64,000 nucleotides of DNA from Streptomyces cyaneogriseus subsp. noncyanogenus (GCF_000931445.1 NZ_CP010849.1:744001-808000), one strand, 5' to 3'. Numbered from the stretch's first letter, positions 55,022 to 63,775 are shown. The notes: generated by a model from the sequence alone, not told the origin. Made by a program: numbers and translations.

Positions 55022-55297
55022 GCGATCCGGCGATGGATCTCGGCCAAGTCCACTCACACGCGGAGCGGGACGGCCCCTTCACGGCTGTTGGCCGAAAATC
55101 GTCTCCGCTGCGCCGACCGCCGTCAGCCGGCGCGGGCGCCGACGACGCTCACAACCCGCCCGGTTCCGCCCTTTCCGATGCGCGCACCACGACACACCGC
55201 GTTCCCGAACCGCTTGCCGCACCCCTTGCCCGTGAAAGCCGGCGAAGGCGGCCCTGCCTGCCGCCCCTCACCCACACCCAGAAGGAGAAGAACCCCC

Positions 55298-56461
55298 ATG
55301 TCCGACGAGCCGTCCGCGGGAAGCCGCCTTCCGTCGCTGACCAGCCTGCGTTTCTTCCTGGCCCTGGTGGTCGTGTGGTACCACATGAGCTTTGTCTCGG
55401 GATTGTTCGACGGCTCCCTCCAGCAGAGCCTCGGTATCGCCTCTCCCTTCGCCTCGGGGGCGGTGAGCGGATTCTTCGTCCTGTCGGGATTCGTACTGAC
55501 CTGGGCGCACAGACCCGACGACCGGCTCCGCGCGTTCTGGCGGCGCCGCTGGTGGAAGATCTTCCCCAACCATCTGCTCGCCTGGACGGCGGTCCTGGTC
55601 TTCTTCGCCGTCACCGCGACCGAGGTTCCCATGCCCTCGCCGCCCGGGGACGGGACGGGCGCGGCCGTGGCGAATCTGCTGCTGGTCCAGGGCTGGATAC
55701 CCGACATGAGTGTCTTCTCCGGATTCAACACCCCGGCCTGGTCGATCGCCTGTGAGGCGTTCTTCTACGCCCTCTTCCCCGCCCTTTTCGTCGTCCTGCG
55801 CAAGGTCCCGGCACAGCGGCTGCGCCGGGTGTGGGTCGCGCTCGCCGTGCTCATCGTCCTCGTGCCGCTGGCCGCCTCGGCCTTCCCGGGGCCGGACCTG
55901 TACGACTGGCTCCCCCTCAGCGAACGCGGCCTGTGGTTCGTCTACGTCTTCCCGCCCGTGCGGCTGCTGGAGTTCGTGCTGGGCATCGTGACCGCCCGGC
56001 TCGTCCTGACCGGCACCTGGCCGCGCGTCGGCCGCCTGGCGGTGACCGCCTTCTTCCTGGTGTTCTTCTTCATGCTGCCCGGGCTGCCCGCGCAGTACGC
56101 GATGGGTTCGGCGATGGCGCCCGCGCTCGCGGCGATCATCGCCCGGACTGCACTGGCCGACATCGAGGGCCGCGCCCGGCGGCTGCCCCGCCCGGCCCTC
56201 ATCGCCCTGGGCGAGGCGTCCTACGCCCTGTACATCACGCACTTCCCGCTGATGCTGGCCGTGCGCCATCTGATCGGGCCCGACCCGGACCTGGCGCCGG
56301 GGACGGGCTTCGCGATCGTCTTCGGGCTCATCGGCCTGGCGGTGGCGCTGTCCCTCGTGGTGTACCGCTACTTCGAGAGCCCGCTGATGCGCCGCTGGTC
56401 CGGCGGCCGGCCCCCGTCCCGGCCGCAGCCCGCCGCCTCCGCCGCCGCCCCGGCCTCTTGA
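55298..56461 (+). CDS. Membrane acyltransferase, acyltransferase-3 (OafA/YrhL-like) family
   Basis: A 387-residue protein with about ten hydrophobic segments. It opens with LPSLTSLRFFLALVVVWYHM, the family's first transmembrane helix ending in the conserved His29. Further hallmarks are an [13 protein letters not shown] segment, the Arg-rich FWRRRWWKIFP stretch and the late ALGEASYALYITHFPLM segment. These integral-membrane enzymes transfer acyl groups from acyl-CoA to hydroxyls of sugars, lipids or secondary metabolites; in antibiotic clusters they often add short acyl esters. AAGGAG ten bases before the ATG supports this start. A strong hairpin follows the stop. A second family member lies at 57603. 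Acylation of a product hydroxyl (for example on threonine) is possible but inferred. Confidence 0.9.
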   Translation: MSDEPSAGSRLPSLTSLRFFLALVVVWYHMSFVSGLFDGSLQQSLGIASPFASGAVSGFFVLSGFVLTWAHRPDDRLRAFWRRRWWKIFPNHLLAWTAVLVFFAVTATEVPMPSPPGDGTGAAVANLLLVQGWIPDMSVFSGFNTPAWSIACEAFFYALFPALFVVLRKVPAQRLRRVWVALAVLIVLVPLAASAFPGPDLYDWLPLSERGLWFVYVFPPVRLLEFVLGIVTARLVLTGTWPRVGRLAVTAFFLVFFFMLPGLPAQYAMGSAMAPALAAIIARTALADIEGRARRLPRPALIALGEASYALYITHFPLMLAVRHLIGPDPDLAPGTGFAIVFGLIGLAVALSLVVYRYFESPLMRRWSGGRPPSRPQPAASAAAPAS

Positions 56462-56502
56462 GGCGCAGTCACCGCACGGCGCGGACGAACTCCTCGCCGG
56501 CC

Positions 56503-56561
56503 GGCACCCCGTCGCCGTACTGTCCGGCTCGGCGTACGCCCCGGACAGTACGGCGGGTGCC
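56503..56561 (+). terminator. Strong hairpin terminator after the first acyltransferase gene
   Basis: A perfect 15-bp inverted repeat (56513-56527 with 56541-56555) around a 13-base loop is extended by a further imperfect pairing (GGCACCC with GGTGCC). It begins about 40 bp after the stop at 56461. There is no long T-run, as is common for actinomycete terminators. It should end transcription from the SDR/acyltransferase side before the MsrA-like gene. Confidence 0.7.
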
Positions 56562-56732
56562 CTCTCCGTGCCCGCCGCGCCGCTGCCGCTGCGGCCCGCG
56601 GGACGGCCGGGGCCGCGGTGCCCCGGCGGTCACGGTCGCGGCCCGCTCGGTGTTTCCTTCCCTCCGGCTTAACCGGTTCACCACTGCTACGATCGGGCGC
56701 ACAATGCGGACGAGAGTCTGGAGATGGTTCCG

Positions 56733-57281
56733 ATGACCGAGGCACAGTCCGTAAACGGGGGAACAGAGACTCTGACGCTCGGCCCGGGTTGTTTCTGGTC
56801 CTTTGACGCGGTGGCACGCCGAACTCCCGGGATCACCTCCAGCGTCGTGGGATTCGCCGGGGACCACGGGCCCCCGCCCGACTACGAGGCGTACCAGCGC
56901 TACGGGCTCAACCCGCAGAAATTCGTCGAGGCGGTACAGGTCACCTTCCGGCCGGACGAAATCTCCTTGGAGGAGATCCTGGCCCTCTTCTTCCAGAGCC
57001 ACGACCCGACCACGCCGAACCAGAGCGGGGCGGACCACGGGACCGTCTACCACTCGACGATCTTCTACGCCGACGAGGACCAGCGGGTGCGTTCCGAACA
57101 GGTCATGCGCCGGGTGCGGCGGGACATCGGCAAGGACATCGTGACCGATCTCCGGCCCTGCCAGCAGTTCTTCGAGGCGGATCCGGAACAGCAGGACTTC
57201 TACGGCAAGAACCCTTCCCAGCCGTACTGCCGGGTGGTCATCGAGCCGAAGCTGCGGACGTTGGGACTGGACGCCGGCTGA
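56733..57281 (+). CDS. msrA: MsrA-like peptide methionine sulfoxide reductase
   Basis: A 182-residue cytoplasmic protein of the usual MsrA size. GCFW places the nucleophilic cysteine at residue 20, and HDPTTPNQSGADHGTVYHS matches the conserved core in which substrate and product bind. It is divergent: GCFWSFD replaces the usual GCFWGVE, and the common GHAEAV stretch is FVEAV, keeping the glutamate. A Cys near the C-terminus (SQPYCRV) could act as resolving residue. The start at 56733 was chosen because GGAG (56720-56723) is nine bases upstream; an ATG at 56724 directly abuts it. MsrA reduces methionine-S-sulfoxide in proteins. In this cluster it may protect the enzymes or may have been recruited to act on a sulfoxide or peptide. 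No sulfur chemistry is otherwise evident. Confidence 0.85.
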   Translation: MTEAQSVNGGTETLTLGPGCFWSFDAVARRTPGITSSVVGFAGDHGPPPDYEAYQRYGLNPQKFVEAVQVTFRPDEISLEEILALFFQSHDPTTPNQSGADHGTVYHSTIFYADEDQRVRSEQVMRRVRRDIGKDIVTDLRPCQQFFEADPEQQDFYGKNPSQPYCRVVIEPKLRTLGLDAG

Positions 57282-57408
57282 GCACGGAGGGTACGGCCTG
57301 ACGGGCGGAGACCCGGACACCCGGGCACCGGGGGGGGCGGCTCTCCCCCATGGGCCCGGCCGCCCCGGTTCCGTCCCGGCCCCGTACCGGTACCGCCTCC
57401 CCCGCCCG
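57282..57408. other. Spacer after the MsrA-like gene, with weak hairpin
   Basis: This is the first part of the 321-bp gap before the next gene. It contains no convincing open frame. A GC-only 7-bp stem (57334-57340 with 57360-57366) over a 19-base loop could serve as a terminator for the MsrA-like gene. The rest of the gap is the duplicated regulatory block listed separately. Confidence 0.4.
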
Positions 57409-57551
57409 CGCCCACCACCCGGTAATGGCGCCATGAGGACGCGGTTACCGGGCGATTACCCGCCGCGGGCCGCACCGCGGATAGCCTGCCGACCCCCAGT
57501 CGCGTCCGCTTTCCAGTACGGAGGCTGCTCGTTGTCAGGCTATCCGATATC
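57409..57551 (+). promoter_or_regulatory. Duplicated regulatory/leader block, copy 1
   Basis: This 143-bp stretch is strongly similar to 60579-60720. Shared parts include GGTAAT, then a long identical run containing TTACCGGGCGATTACCCG, then a run from CCCAGTCGCGTCCGCTTTCC to a GGAGG and a TTG codon. GGTAAT (57421-57426) and ATTACC (57455-57460) form an inverted pair like an operator. It lies directly upstream of the second membrane acyltransferase. The same block precedes the CdaR/PucR-like gene, so shared control, perhaps by that regulator, is inferred. Confidence 0.75.
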
Positions 57552-57609
57552 GCGCGCTGCCAATTCCGCGCAATCAGAGTTCACACCGGCCCCGGTGATC
57601 ACATGGTGA
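57532..57609 (+). CDS. Possible 25-residue leader peptide overlapping the acyltransferase start
   Basis: A TTG (57532) preceded by GGAGG at good spacing opens 25 codons and stops at TGA 57607-57609, overlapping the ATG (57603) of the next gene. Its first residues, LSGYPIS, are identical to the predicted N-terminus of the CdaR/PucR-like regulator that starts from the same block elsewhere. It may be a translated leader coupling ribosomes into the acyltransferase, or simply the remnant start of a duplicated regulator gene. The second reading needs no function for the peptide. Confidence 0.4.
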   Translation: MSGYPISRAANSAQSEFTPAPVITW

Positions 57610-58826
57610 CCCAGGGAACAGGCCCGAGCGACGTGGGCCGTACGCACGCACCGACGCGGGCGGTCCCGTCCCGGCTGCCGTCCTTGACGGGACTGCGATT
57701 CGTGGCGGCCTTGATGGTATTCGCCACGCATGTCGTCTGGTACACCCAGCTCGTTCCCGGCGACGCGGGGAAGGAACTGCGGGAGGCATTCGCCCTTTCG
57801 GGATCTTACGGGGTCGGCTTCTTCTTCATCCTGAGCGGATTCGTCCTCACCTGGACGGCGCGTTCCGACGACACGGCGCGGTCGTTCTGGCGCCGCCGTC
57901 TTGCCAAGATCGGCCCCATGCACCTGGTCACCTTCGGCCTGGCGGCCATCCTGGTGCTGAGCACGGCCCGGCCGACCCGGGCGGTCGACTGGCTCGCCTC
58001 GCTGACCTTGCAGCAGGCGTGGTTCCCCAGCATCCAGACCAGCTCGGCCGTCAACGGGGTGGCCTGGTCGCTGGCGTGCGAGTTCTTCTTCTACCTGGCC
58101 TTCCCGGCCCTGCTGCCGCTCCTGCGGCGGATACGCGTGGAGTGGCTGTGGCCGGCGGCCGGGGCGGTGCTCGCGCTCATCGCGGCCATGTTCCTCGTCG
58201 CCACGTACGTGGTGACCGACCAGCCCCGGCTGGTGGCCTTCTCCGTGTCCGGAGAGGTGTCCTTCACCCAGGTGTGGTTCGTGTACTTCTTCCCGCCGGT
58301 CCGCGCGCTCGAATTCGTCCTGGGCATCGTCCTGGCCAGGATCGTGGCAGCGGGCCGGTGGCCGAGGATCGGTCTGGTCCCGGCCTTCGCCCTGGCCGTC
58401 GCCGGATACGTGCTCGCCCTGTATCTGCCGTACCTGGCGGGCACGGCCGGGCTGGCGACCGTGTGGACGGCGCCCCTCATCGCCGCCGCCGCGGTCGCGG
58501 ACCGGGAGCGTGCCGCCTCGGTGTTCCGCAGGCCGGCGATGGTGTACCTGGGCGAGCTCTCCTTCGCGTTCTACATGGTCCACTGGATCGTCATCATGAC
58601 CGCCGCCGAGCTGATCGGGCCGACCCGGACGTTCTCGCTGACGACCGGCGCGCTCCTGGTGCTCGTCCTGCTCGTGGTGGCGCTGGTGGCCTCCTACGTC
58701 CTGTACCGGTGCGTGGAGACACCGCTGGTGCGGCGCTTCGGGCGGCACCGGCCGGGGACGAGCGGGACGGACCTTCCGGCGGCGCCGACGCCCCTGAGGG
58801 CGGAAGGCCACCGCGTACCCGAGTGA
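57603..58826 (+). CDS. Second membrane acyltransferase, acyltransferase-3 family
   Basis: A 407-residue integral membrane protein of the same family as the gene at 55298, with parallel landmarks: [20 protein letters not shown] with the conserved His, [29 protein letters not shown], and [13 protein letters not shown] near the end. About ten membrane segments are evident. It has an N-terminal extension of some 24 residues before the first helix. The ATG at 57603 has only a weak site of its own but overlaps the stop of a short leader frame, so translational coupling is possible. Two related acyltransferases in one cluster suggest two acylation events or a duplicate with different specificity. 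A perfect palindromic terminator follows. Confidence 0.88.
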   Translation: MVTQGTGPSDVGRTHAPTRAVPSRLPSLTGLRFVAALMVFATHVVWYTQLVPGDAGKELREAFALSGSYGVGFFFILSGFVLTWTARSDDTARSFWRRRLAKIGPMHLVTFGLAAILVLSTARPTRAVDWLASLTLQQAWFPSIQTSSAVNGVAWSLACEFFFYLAFPALLPLLRRIRVEWLWPAAGAVLALIAAMFLVATYVVTDQPRLVAFSVSGEVSFTQVWFVYFFPPVRALEFVLGIVLARIVAAGRWPRIGLVPAFALAVAGYVLALYLPYLAGTAGLATVWTAPLIAAAAVADRERAASVFRRPAMVYLGELSFAFYMVHWIVIMTAAELIGPTRTFSLTTGALLVLVLLVVALVASYVLYRCVETPLVRRFGRHRPGTSGTDLPAAPTPLRAEGHRVPE

Positions 58827-58882
58827 CGTGACCGAGTGAGCGGAGCGCGCGTCGCCGGTGAGCGGGCGCCGGTGAGCTCTCA

Positions 58883-58916
58883 GGCGTCCTGTGCGGCCCG
58901 GGCCGCACAGGACGCC
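58883..58916. terminator. 34-bp perfect palindrome, bidirectional terminator
   Basis: Positions 58883-58899 pair exactly with 58900-58916, a complete palindrome with no spacer, 57 bp after the acyltransferase stop. As RNA it gives a long GC-rich stem with a tight loop. It sits between two convergent genes (stops at 58826 and 59188) and should stop transcription from either side. Confidence 0.75.
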
Positions 58917-58934
58917 GCTTCGCGCGAGGCGGGT

Positions 58935-59180
58935 GACGGACCGGTCCGCGCCACGCGGGCCACGTGTGCCGGTCCGCGCCGCGCGTCACGTCACATCCGC
59001 CGTCCGCACGGCGCGCCACCTTCACGTCCGCCGTCCGCGCGGCGCGCCACCTTCACGTGTGTCGATTCGCACGGCGCGCCACCTTCACGTGTGTCGATTC
59101 GCACGGCGCGTTACGTTCACATGTTCCGGTCCGTGCGGCGCGTCAGATCCACGTGTGCCGGTCCGCATGACGCGGACGAC
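58935..59180. repeat. Imperfect 31-32 bp tandem repeats between convergent genes
   Basis: About seven to eight degenerate units share a core of the form CCGTCCGCACGGCGCGCCAC and CTTCACGT; core starts are spaced 31 or 32 bp apart (59010, 59041, 59073, 59105, 59137). Outer units decay. The array fills the 361-bp gap between the second acyltransferase and the free-standing AT apart from the palindrome and about 50 bp after the stop. No frame is credible, and the units abut without unique spacers. Function is unknown. Confidence 0.8.
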
Positions 59181-59187
59181 GGGCCTG

Positions 59188-60510
59188 TCAGGCGAACGCG
59201 GGCGTCCAGTCCACCGCCACGCCGTTCACGTACGCTTCCGCCAGCGCGGCGAGGAAGCGGTCCGTTCCGCCGTCCTCGTTGCGCAGCGTCGCCATCAGTA
59301 CGGCGGAGCCGCCGAGTTGTTCGACGGTGTCCTGCATCCCGACTGTGAGCACCGGCTGCGCGCTGCACTCGATGAAGACCTTGTGGCCGTCGGCGAGCAG
59401 CGCCCGGACGGCCTCGTCGAACCTGACCGTCTGGCGCAGGTTCCGGTACCAGTACTCCGCGTCCAGTTCGGCGGTGTCGATGCGCCGCCCGGTCACCGTC
59501 GAGTAGAACGGCACCTCGCCCGGCCGCGGTCCGATCCCGGCCGCCAGGTCGAGCAGGGTCTTCCTGAGGCTCTCGACGTGCGCGGAGTGCGCGGCGAAGT
59601 CCACCCCGGGCACCCGCCAGCGCATCATGCCGGCCGCGGACAGCGCGGCGCCGAACTCGGACATCGCGGCCAGGTCGCCGGACACCGTCATGGTGGCCGG
59701 ACCGTTCACCGCGGCCACCGACAGCGTGCCGTCCCAGGCGGCCAGCATGGTGCGCACCTGGTCGTTGGGGGCCAGCACGGTCAGCATCTCGCCGCGGCCG
59801 CGGATCTCCGTCAGGGCCTGGCTGCGCAGCGCGACGATGCGTGCCGCGTCCTCCAGCGACAGCGCTCCGGCCACATGCGCGGCCGCGATCTCGCCCTGCG
59901 AGTGGCCGACGGCCGCCCCGGGTTCGACGCCGAACCCGTGCCAGAGCCGGGCCAGCGACACCATCATCGAGAACAGCACGGGCTGCACCACGTCCACCCG
60001 GTCCAGCGGCGGGGTCCCCGGCACGCCCCTCAGGACGTCCTCCAGGGACCAGTCCACGTACGGGGACAGGGCCCGCTCGCAGGCCCGGATCTCCCGGGCG
60101 AACAGGGGCGAGGTGTCCAGCAGTCCCACCGCCATGCCGGCCCACTGGGTGCCCTGGCCGGGGAAGACGAACACCGGCCGGACCTGCGCCCCCGCCCGCC
60201 GGTCCGCCCGCCCGCGGACCACGTTCGCCGCGGCCCGCTCCTCGGCCAGCGCGCGCACCCCCAAGAGCAGGTCCGCTCGATCGCGCCCCAGCACCACGGC
60301 CCGGTGCTCGTGTGCGGTGCCCGCCGCCACCAGGGACCGGCCCACCTCGGTGACCTCGTCCACGACGCTCGCCGCCGAGTCGGTCTCGAGCCGGGCGGCC
60401 AGGCGGGCGGCCTGCGCGCGCAGCCCCGCCGCGCTGCGCCCGGACAGCACCCACGGTACCGCGCCGGCTCCGGAGCCGATTCGAACATCCTCTGTCGCCG
60501 GCTTGGTCAC
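59188..60510 (-). CDS. Free-standing PKS acyltransferase with its own KS-AT linker
   Basis: A 440-residue discrete AT that looks like a domain excised from a modular PKS. It opens with the post-KS linker sequence (VPWVLSGRSAAGLRAQAARL), has FVFPGQGTQWAGM, GHSQGE with nucleophile Ser204, and the usual C-terminal linker ending AVDWTPAFA. The selectivity motif is FAAH (305-308), neither malonyl HAFH nor methylmalonyl YASH, so an unusual extender is possible. Discrete ATs with such a linker are known from kirromycin (KirCII, ethylmalonyl). The start was set at the GTG at 60510 because AGGAG is five bases upstream; a GTG at 60516 overlaps that site. It diverges from the CdaR/PucR-like regulator. 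It may load one ACP of the assembly line in trans. The target ACP cannot be read from sequence. Confidence 0.88.
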   Translation of the reverse strand: MTKPATEDVRIGSGAGAVPWVLSGRSAAGLRAQAARLAARLETDSAASVVDEVTEVGRSLVAAGTAHEHRAVVLGRDRADLLLGVRALAEERAAANVVRGRADRRAGAQVRPVFVFPGQGTQWAGMAVGLLDTSPLFAREIRACERALSPYVDWSLEDVLRGVPGTPPLDRVDVVQPVLFSMMVSLARLWHGFGVEPGAAVGHSQGEIAAAHVAGALSLEDAARIVALRSQALTEIRGRGEMLTVLAPNDQVRTMLAAWDGTLSVAAVNGPATMTVSGDLAAMSEFGAALSAAGMMRWRVPGVDFAAHSAHVESLRKTLLDLAAGIGPRPGEVPFYSTVTGRRIDTAELDAEYWYRNLRQTVRFDEAVRALLADGHKVFIECSAQPVLTVGMQDTVEQLGGSAVLMATLRNEDGGTDRFLAALAEAYVNGVAVDWTPAFA

Positions 60511-60578
60511 GAGCACTCCTCAGCACTGCGGATCAGGGCATCAACGGAACGCAAGATAACGCGCGCGCCGGCGACTTC

Positions 60579-60720
60579 CGCCCACCGCCCGGTAATTCCC
60601 CGCACGGGGAGCGATTACCGGGCGATTACCCGCCTCGAGTGGACCCGTGCCAGGCTTTTGGTACCCAGTCGCGTCCGCTTTCCGGTACGGAGGCTACTCG
60701 TTGTCAGGCTACCCGATATC
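60579..60720 (+). promoter_or_regulatory. Duplicated regulatory/leader block, copy 2
   Basis: This is the second copy of the block at 57409-57551, here between the divergent AT gene and the CdaR/PucR-like regulator. It has GGTAAT at 60591 and ATTACC twice (60614-60619, 60625-60630), then the same leader with GGAGG (60689-60693) and TTG (60701). The spaced inverted half-sites look like an operator. Being upstream of a regulator suggests autoregulation; the divergent AT could be controlled from it too. Confidence 0.75.
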
Positions 60721-62092
60721 ACAGGCCACCATTCCTGTGCAGCAACAGATCACGTCGGCCCATTCTCTGCTTTACCTGCTGCGCCCCGCCGACGACTCTG
60801 TCCATCATCTCCCGGCGACGAGCCCGAAGTTGGTCGAGGAGGCCGTCGTCCGCGTCGGTTCCGGTGCCACCGGATGGGCGATCGAGAACAGCCGTCAGTT
60901 GTTGGCCGAGCTGACCGGGGAGCCGTTCGCCCGCTTCGACCGCACCGCCGGCAGCGAAACCCGCCTCGTCGAGGCGACGGCGCTCTGGGTGGTATTGCGG
61001 CTCAGCGGTGTGAAAGCCATTACCGGGCTTCTATCCGCGGAGCTCACGCATGTCATTCGGGAACGCATCTCCGATGACATGACCGTCGATCTCCTGCTGC
61101 GTTATGTGCGGGCCACACACGCGAGTTTCACCCGTGAATTGTTCGAACGCTGTGAGGTGCTGGTGCCCACCGAGGACCGGCCGGCCGTGATGCGCTCCAT
61201 CTCGGCCGATCTGTTCGAAGGCATGGAGACCCTCTCCGCCGCGGTGGCGGAGAAGTTCGCCGCCGAGCGCACCCGCTGGTTCGCGGGGTCCGTGGGCGAG
61301 CGCTTCGAGCTGGTCTCCGACATCCTGAAGGGCGAGCCGGTCGACACCAGGAAGACGATGCGCCGGCTGCGCTACGAGCTGACGCTGCACCATCTGGCGC
61401 TGGTGCTGTGGCAGGACGAGATCGGCGTGGGCGGCACCCGCGAACTGGAGACCACGGCGGTGCGCCTGCTGAACCAGGCCGGCTGCTCCTCGGCGCTGCT
61501 GCTGCCCGCGGGCCCGGGGCGGCTGTGGGCGTGGGGCGGCCGCGCCTCCGACCATCCGGGCGAGCTGCGGCGGGTGGACGATCCGGTGGACCTGCCCGCA
61601 CACGTCCATGTCGCCTCCGGACTGCCGGGCCACGGTGTGGCCGGCTTCCGGCGCTCCCACCAGCAGGCGATCACCGCGGAGCGGATCGGCCGCATCACCG
61701 GGCCCGGTCCGTCCGCGCTGTGCGACTACGGCGACCTGGAGCTCGTGATCCTGCTGGGCAACGACGCCGAGGCGACGGCCGACTTCGTGCGGCGCGAACT
61801 CGGTCCGCTCGCCGCGGACAACAGGACGATGGCCGCGCTGCGCGAGACGGTGCGCTGCCTGCTGGACAACGAGCGGGCCGTGGCCGTCACGGCCAAGCAC
61901 CTGCACATCGCGAAGAACACCGTGGTGTACCGGGTGAAGAAGGCGGAGCAACTGCTCGGACGGTCCCTGCACGAGGACCATCTCCGCCTGCACCTCGCGC
62001 TGTATCTGGCGGAACGGCTCGGCTCCTCGGTGCTGGGCGAACAGGGTCCCGCGACGGGACTGGAGAACTCGATCCGGGCGGTGTCCAGGTGA
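60701..62092 (+). CDS. CdaR/PucR-family transcriptional regulator
   Basis: A 463-residue protein. The C-terminus has the family's helix-turn-helix: [20 protein letters not shown] followed by [15 protein letters not shown]. The middle resembles the GGDEF-like CdaR domain; no N-terminal ligand domain of known type was recognised. The start was set at TTG 60701 because GGAGG lies seven bases upstream; an ATG at 60647 would add 18 residues without a good site. It sits downstream of a duplicated operator-like block and its stop overlaps the GTG of a PKS gene by four bases. It is the only regulator in the window, so it is the best candidate to control the cluster, probably as activator. That role is inferred from family and location. 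Confidence 0.88.
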   Translation: MSGYPISQATIPVQQQITSAHSLLYLLRPADDSVHHLPATSPKLVEEAVVRVGSGATGWAIENSRQLLAELTGEPFARFDRTAGSETRLVEATALWVVLRLSGVKAITGLLSAELTHVIRERISDDMTVDLLLRYVRATHASFTRELFERCEVLVPTEDRPAVMRSISADLFEGMETLSAAVAEKFAAERTRWFAGSVGERFELVSDILKGEPVDTRKTMRRLRYELTLHHLALVLWQDEIGVGGTRELETTAVRLLNQAGCSSALLLPAGPGRLWAWGGRASDHPGELRRVDDPVDLPAHVHVASGLPGHGVAGFRRSHQQAITAERIGRITGPGPSALCDYGDLELVILLGNDAEATADFVRRELGPLAADNRTMAALRETVRCLLDNERAVAVTAKHLHIAKNTVVYRVKKAEQLLGRSLHEDHLRLHLALYLAERLGSSVLGEQGPATGLENSIRAVSR

Positions 62093-63567
62093 GCGACGGC
62101 CAGACGAACAAGAACGAGAAGCTTCTCGACTACCTCAAGTGGGTCACCGCCGACCTCCAGAAGGCCCGCGCGCGGGTCGAGGAGCTGGAGTCGAGCCGGT
62201 CGGAGCCCATCGCCGTCCTGGGCATGGGCTGCCGCTACCCCGGCGACGTGTCGACACCGGAGGAGCTGTGGCGCGTGGCGGCCGACGGCGTCGACGCGAT
62301 CACCGGCTTCCCCACCGACCGGGGCTGGGACGTGGAGGGCATGTACGACCCGGACCCCGACGCGGTGGGCAAGTTCTCCGCCCGGGAGGGCGGGTTCCTC
62401 AGCGACATCAAGGGCTTCGACGCGGCCTTCTTCGGGATCTCGCCGCGGGAGGCGCTGGCGATGGACCCCCAGCAGCGGCTGTTGCTGGAGACCACCTGGG
62501 AGGCCGTCGAGCGGGCCCGCATGGACCCGCGCTCGCTGCGGGGCAGTGACACCGGGGTGTTCGTCGGCGTGATGTACACCGGCTACGCCTCCATGGTCGA
62601 CGCCGCGTCGACGGGCACCGAGGGCTACGCGATGACCGGGATGCTGACCAGCGTCGCCTCCGGCCGGATCTCCTACGTCCTCGGCCTGGAGGGGCCGACG
62701 GTCAGCATGGACACGGCCTGCTCGTCGTCGCTGGTGTCGATCCACCACGCGGTGACGGCGCTGCGCAACGGCGAGTGCTCGCTGGCGCTGGCCGGCGGGG
62801 CGATGGCCATCCCGGTGCCGGACGGCTTCGTGGAGTTCTCCCGGCAGCGCGGGCTGGCGCCGGACGGCCGCTGCAAGGCGTTCGCCGCCGCGGCGGACGG
62901 CACGGGGTGGTCCGAGGGGGTGGGCATGCTGGTGCTGGCGCGGTTGTCGGAGGCGCGTCGCCGGGGGCTGCCGGTGCTGGCGGTGATCCGGGGCAGCGCG
63001 GTCAACTCCGACGGGGCGTCGAACGGGCTGACCGCGCCGAACGGGCCGTCGCAGCAGCGGGTGATCCGCCAGGCCCTCGCCAACGCCGGGCTCTCCCCCG
63101 CCGAGGTCGATGTCGTCGACGCCCACGGCACGGGCACGCGGCTGGGTGATCCGATCGAGGCGCAGGCGCTGCTGGCGACGTACGGGCAGTCCCGGCCGGA
63201 GGGGCAGCCGTTGCTGCTGGGGTCGCTGAAGTCGAACATCGGGCACACGCAGGCCGCCGCGGGGGTGGCCGGTGTGATCAAGCTGGTGATGGCGATGCGG
63301 CACGGGGTGGTTCCCGCGACGCTGCACGTGGACGAGCCGACGCCCGCCGTGGACTGGTCGGCGGGGTCGGTGGAGCGGGTGACCGAGGCGCGTCCCTGGC
63401 CCGAGACGGGCCGGCCGAGGCGGGCGGCGGTCTCCTCCTTCGGCGTAATAACTTCGTATAGCATACATTATACGAAGGTATACGAGTATGAGGTGTTCCC
63501 GGTGTTCGCGTCGGCGTTCGATCGTATAACTTCGTATAATGTATGCTATACGAAGTTATTATGGTGA
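62089..63567 (+). CDS. Type I PKS, start of a cis-AT-type module (KS only; 3' end artefactual)
   Basis: Starts at GTG 62089, overlapping the regulator stop (GTGA). Residues 1-33 form a coiled-coil docking domain ([20 protein letters not shown]), so it accepts a chain from another PKS protein. The KS follows with [13 protein letters not shown] (as [11 protein letters not shown]) and SNIGH all intact, of the cis-AT type. Natural sequence ends near 63443 at VSSFG. The frame then continues through a mate-pair linker (residue strings such as [10 protein letters not shown] and [10 protein letters not shown]) to a false stop at 63567. The true gene surely continues with an AT and more. Whether it belongs to the same assembly line is unknown. 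Confidence 0.85.
   Translation: MSDGQTNKNEKLLDYLKWVTADLQKARARVEELESSRSEPIAVLGMGCRYPGDVSTPEELWRVAADGVDAITGFPTDRGWDVEGMYDPDPDAVGKFSAREGGFLSDIKGFDAAFFGISPREALAMDPQQRLLLETTWEAVERARMDPRSLRGSDTGVFVGVMYTGYASMVDAASTGTEGYAMTGMLTSVASGRISYVLGLEGPTVSMDTACSSSLVSIHHAVTALRNGECSLALAGGAMAIPVPDGFVEFSRQRGLAPDGRCKAFAAAADGTGWSEGVGMLVLARLSEARRRGLPVLAVIRGSAVNSDGASNGLTAPNGPSQQRVIRQALANAGLSPAEVDVVDAHGTGTRLGDPIEAQALLATYGQSRPEGQPLLLGSLKSNIGHTQAAAGVAGVIKLVMAMRHGVVPATLHVDEPTPAVDWSAGSVERVTEARPWPETGRPRRAAVSSFGVITSYSIHYTKVYEYEVFPVFASAFDRITSYNVCYTKLLW
63444..63485 (+). other. 454 mate-pair linker (loxP-type), forward copy 1
   Basis: A 42-bp sequence beginning CGTAATAACTTCGTATAGCA, with the loxP 8-bp spacer and 13-bp arms. 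It matches the 454 Titanium paired-end linker from memory, with one mismatch (GAAGGTAT for GAAGTTAT). It is synthetic and should be masked. Confidence 0.93.
63522..63563 (-). other. 454 mate-pair linker (loxP-type), reverse copy 1
   Basis: The reverse-oriented 42-bp linker beginning TCGTATAACTTCGTATAATG on the plus strand, with one mismatch near its end (T for C at 63562). The 36-bp piece between this and the forward linker encodes [12 protein letters not shown], like the start of a PKS AT domain, so it is a genuine mate-pair tag trapped between linkers. Confidence 0.93.
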
Positions 63568-63733
63568 TCAAGCTGGTGATGGCGATGCGGCACGGGGTGG
63601 TGCCCGCGACGCTGCACGTGGACGGGCCGACGCCCGCCGTGGACTGGTCGGCGGGGTCGGTGGAGCGGGTGACCGAGGCGCGTCCCTGGCCCGAGACGGG
63701 CCGGCCGAGGCGGGCGGCGGTCTCCTCCTTCGG

Positions 63734-63775
63734 CGTAATAACTTCGTATAGCATACATTATACGAAGGTATACGA
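63734..63775 (+). other. 454 mate-pair linker (loxP-type), forward copy 2
   Basis: Same sequence and same mismatch as 63444-63485, exactly 290 bp downstream. It marks the second artificial repeat unit. Confidence 0.93.

Noticed and set aside
58935..59180. CRISPR array
   Set aside because: The 31-32 bp units abut directly with no unique spacers, and no cas genes are nearby.
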